The notes under the pieces were generated by a model. That model worked only from the letters and a program-made list of their open reading frames with translations, did not search any database and had not been told where the DNA came from. Positions 21,161 to 23,287 of a DNA stretch of 23,287 nucleotides are shown in pieces. The DNA is from a virus: the IMG/VR virus record IMGVR_UViG_3300032560_000859, positions 1 through 23,287 of that record; one strand, written 5' to 3'. Within the stretch, counting starts at the first letter, position 1. Every line of letters starts with the position of its first letter. Position numbers and translations under genes: made by a program.

Positions 21161-22763
21161 CCTAACCCTAAAACAAAACGACTATGCCATATTTCTCCCG
21201 GCTATTAGTGGTTTCTATGCTACCTTTGTAGGTAAGCAACGCAATGAAGAATACGTAGACCCTGCACGTTTCCCGCAGGGCTTAACAGATATGGAACAGA
21301 TGAACTGGCTAAATGACCAGAAAGCCCTGTTCCCATATAAGTGGTCGCTCTACTCCGGCGGCCACGCAAACCTCGACCTTAACAAGCAAGACTGGTCAGA
21401 GGACATGGTTCGCAATCGTGATCCCAACACACTAATGCTAGGTGACTCGGGTGGATTCCAGATTGCTAAAGGATTATGGGAAGGAGATTGGAAGGCCGGA
21501 TCAGGATGCCCTAAAGCCCAGAAGAAACGTGAACAAGTTTTAGCTTGGCTTGACGGTATTGCTGATTATGGTATGACTCTTGATATTCCAACCTGGGTCA
21601 TTCATGATAAGAACGCTAGTGACAAGTGCGGCATTCGAACGCTCAAAGAAGCTGTAGATGCAACTAAGTTCAATAACGACTACTTCATGGAACATCGCAA
21701 GGGTGTTGCCAATGGCGGAATGAAGGTACTTAACGTACTACAGGGCGCCAATCACAAGGATGCAGACGAATGGTATGAACTAATGAAGGATTATTGCGAT
21801 CCTGTTAAGTATCCAGACACACACTTCAATGGGTGGTCAATGGGTGGTCAGAACATGTGCGACGTACACTTGATCCTTAGACGATTAATTGCATTGAAGT
21901 ACGATGGCCTACTTAAAGAAGGTGTACACGATTGGATGCACTTTTTGGGTACAAGTAAACTAGAGTGGGCAGTCTTGCTGACTGTTATTCAACGTAACGT
22001 GCGTAAGTATATCAATCCTAGTTTCACTATTAGCTTTGATTGTGCTAGTCCGTTCCTTGCTACTGCCAACGGACAGGTTTACTTTGAAAATGTATTTGAG
22101 AATAATAAGAAGTGGTCTTATCGCATGGCACCTAGTGCAGATGATAAGAAATACAGTACAGATACACGCAAGTGGTCGGATGGAGTAGTAGCCGACGGTA
22201 TTTACGATAATTGGATGGAAAGTCCTATTAGCAATATGCTTACCATGAAAGATATCTGTATCTACAATGGTGGTGTTGTTAAAGCAGGTGTTACCCTCAC
22301 AGAGGATAACTTCCGCGATCCTGAAATGTACGATGTGCTACCAAGTGTAAACAAAAATGGCAAATGGGGCAAAACATCGTGGGATTCATTTAGCTATGCA
22401 TTATTAATGGGTCACAATGTTTATTTACATTTAACTGCGGTACAAGAAGCTAATCGTAGATTTGATGCAGGCGAACATCCAGCAATGATGCGTTGTAGTG
22501 GGCCAGGCGGTGAATACTTTGAGCAGATCGTAGAAGCAATCTTTGCAGCACCAGATCGCGAAACAAGTGAAGCTATTATCGAACAGTACAGTAGTTACTG
22601 GATGGAGATTGTAGGCACACGTGGCTTTAAAGGTAAGAAAGCATTGAATAGCCAAACTATGTTTAACGCATTGTTTGATTACGAAGTAGATGAAGTAGAA
22701 GAACATCATATTGATGATTCCGGATTTGATGAAACCAAACTAGACGAACTGGAAAACGAATGA
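21147..22763 (+). CDS. dpdA: DpdA-like tRNA-guanine-transglycosylase family protein (DNA 7-deazaguanine modification), 538 aa
   Basis: TGT-family enzymes swap guanine for a 7-deazaguanine base. DpdA members act on DNA, and in phages this protects against restriction. The family motif G-D-S-G-G-F-Q is at 99-105 (D100 the base-handling Asp), followed by M-T-L-D-I-P, V-L-Q-G, W-S-M-G-G and a second Asp, D298 in S-F-D-C-A-S-P-F, in the position of the nucleophile. The C-x-C-x2-C zinc site of tRNA-specific TGT is not apparent. The protein is long (538 versus about 375 in bacterial TGT), with extra segments as in phage DpdA. Start ATG 21147 overlaps the sulfotransferase end. No preQ0 synthesis genes are seen, so the base must come from elsewhere in the genome or the host. 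Confidence 0.85.
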   Translation: MEQDNLTLKQNDYAIFLPAISGFYATFVGKQRNEEYVDPARFPQGLTDMEQMNWLNDQKALFPYKWSLYSGGHANLDLNKQDWSEDMVRNRDPNTLMLGDSGGFQIAKGLWEGDWKAGSGCPKAQKKREQVLAWLDGIADYGMTLDIPTWVIHDKNASDKCGIRTLKEAVDATKFNNDYFMEHRKGVANGGMKVLNVLQGANHKDADEWYELMKDYCDPVKYPDTHFNGWSMGGQNMCDVHLILRRLIALKYDGLLKEGVHDWMHFLGTSKLEWAVLLTVIQRNVRKYINPSFTISFDCASPFLATANGQVYFENVFENNKKWSYRMAPSADDKKYSTDTRKWSDGVVADGIYDNWMESPISNMLTMKDICIYNGGVVKAGVTLTEDNFRDPEMYDVLPSVNKNGKWGKTSWDSFSYALLMGHNVYLHLTAVQEANRRFDAGEHPAMMRCSGPGGEYFEQIVEAIFAAPDRETSEAIIEQYSSYWMEIVGTRGFKGKKALNSQTMFNALFDYEVDEVEEHHIDDSGFDETKLDELENE

Positions 22764-22960
22764 CAATCACCGCACGTATTAAACACTTAGAAGAACAACA
22801 TGCTAAACTGGATAAGAAGGTTGATGGTTTAGAAAAATCTGGAGCATTCCAGGACGAGTTACTTAACAAATTGAAGAAGCAACGGTTGCATATCAAAGAC
22901 GATATTGCTAAACTTAAAGAAACTGTGGCATTTGAACAAAGTAAAAAAGATAAATCATGA
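22760..22960 (+). CDS. DUF465/YdcH-like small coiled-coil protein, 66 aa
   Basis: The start overlaps the previous stop (ATGA). The sequence fits the DUF465 pattern: R-I-K-H-L-E-E-Q-H-A-K-L-D-K-K-V, a short turn with S-G-A-F-Q-D-E-L-L, then L-K-K-Q-R-L-H-I-K-D-D-I-A-K-L. Two helices are predicted to pair as a helical hairpin. DUF465 proteins are mostly of unknown function and widespread in Proteobacteria. It is within the overlapping gene run starting at the clamp. The end overlaps the next start by four bases. Confidence 0.8.
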   Translation: MTITARIKHLEEQHAKLDKKVDGLEKSGAFQDELLNKLKKQRLHIKDDIAKLKETVAFEQSKKDKS

Positions 22961-23287
22961 TTAGAGCAGGACACGAACAGGTAGACTTTTTTGTAGGTAC
23001 AGAAGTAGAGCATACACCGGCATTTGGGCAACGGACTCTATTTGTTGTAGGTGTACAGGATTCCGAAACTGTCTTACTTATGGCTCATAAAAATGAGTGT
23101 AGACACGTTTACTTTGGTGCCAATCAAAGTTTCCCTGATCCGGCTGTAAACGATGCCGCAACGTGGAAATCGTGGGAAAACATGATCCTAGTAGCATTAC
23201 GATTAGGTTTACTATGCACCTTAGATATTGATGTTAAGTCAGTAGAAGGATTAATAGAAGGTCCACTATGCGAGTACAACAACTTTA
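22957..23287 (+). CDS. Conserved phage protein of unknown function (partial, 3' end missing)
   Basis: ATG 22957 lies in an ATGA overlap with the DUF465 gene, and the frame stays open to the right edge (110 residues). It reads M-I-R-A-G-H-E-Q-V-D-F-F-V-G-T-E-V-E-H-T-P, then R-T-L-F-V-V-G, Y-F-G-A-N-Q-S-F-P and L-L-C-T-L-D-I-D-V, all looking well conserved and soluble, of mixed alpha/beta type. I associate this set with an uncharacterised family frequent in marine T4-like phages; no function is known to me. Conserved acidic and histidine residues (H6, E16, E18, H19) might bind metal. Confidence 0.78.
   Translation, partial: MIRAGHEQVDFFVGTEVEHTPAFGQRTLFVVGVQDSETVLLMAHKNECRHVYFGANQSFPDPAVNDAATWKSWENMILVALRLGLLCTLDIDVKSVEGLIEGPLCEYNNF

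Noticed and set aside
22663-23031. Reverse-strand ORF of 122 residues opposite the DpdA end and DUF465 gene
   Set aside because: The forward genes have recognised families and coupled starts; the reverse product is Cys/Leu/Ser-rich with no recognisable domain.

Overview
This window is a stretch of a T4-like myovirus genome (Caudoviricetes), probably an aquatic phage of a Gram-negative bacterium. Three T4-superfamily core genes anchor this: a family B DNA polymerase like gp43 (15138-17798), a sliding clamp like gp45 (18796-19533) and a DsbA-type late-transcription DNA-binding protein (13856-14116). Genes are packed end to end with ATGA or TAATG overlaps, base composition is AT-rich, and I see no tRNA, rRNA, CRISPR array, intron or insertion sequence. 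The host cannot be named from the sequence.

Layout. 1-665: the tail of a Gly/Phe-rich protein, a tiny exported basic protein and an Ig-like protein, closed by a terminator. 732-4547: a DnaJ-like co-chaperone, a ClpA-like unfoldase that keeps the IGF loop used to dock on ClpP, and an unknown protein. 4582-7431: a small ORF, a GT-A glycosyltransferase and two related beta-rich proteins flanking a nucleotidyltransferase. 7455-12921: an accessory cassette of small and mosaic proteins, a Dps ferritin, a zinc metallopeptidase fusion and a CMP/dCMP-type deaminase. 12943-13725: a reverse-strand HNH homing endonuclease. 13856-15029: DsbA, a membrane protein and a reverse-strand SGNH-like protein. 15138-23287: polymerase, methyltransferase, sliding clamp, then a tightly overlapping run of radical SAM enzyme, sulfotransferase-like protein, DpdA-like transglycosylase, DUF465 protein and a truncated conserved ORF.

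The most unusual part is 6159-12921. Several unrelated proteins begin with the same short peptide (M-K-x-x-E-I-I-x-E type), which resembles the T4 capsid-targeting sequence removed by the prohead protease. A 794-residue protein carries a repeated G-V-A-E-(G/A) motif that divides it into 60-110-residue segments and fits the same protease consensus. My inference is that this cassette encodes proteins packaged inside the head and trimmed during maturation, possibly enzymes delivered to the host with the DNA.

The regulatory sequence is also rich. Three near-consensus sigma70 promoters (before dnaJ, gene 43 and gene 45) and several NATAAATA late-promoter-like motifs can be read. Some late motifs are placed so that transcription would begin at the start codon (leaderless mRNA), and one would start inside a hairpin that hides the ribosome site in read-through RNA. 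A hairpin with an 8-base loop just upstream of the polymerase start resembles the T4 gene 43 autoregulatory operator in design.
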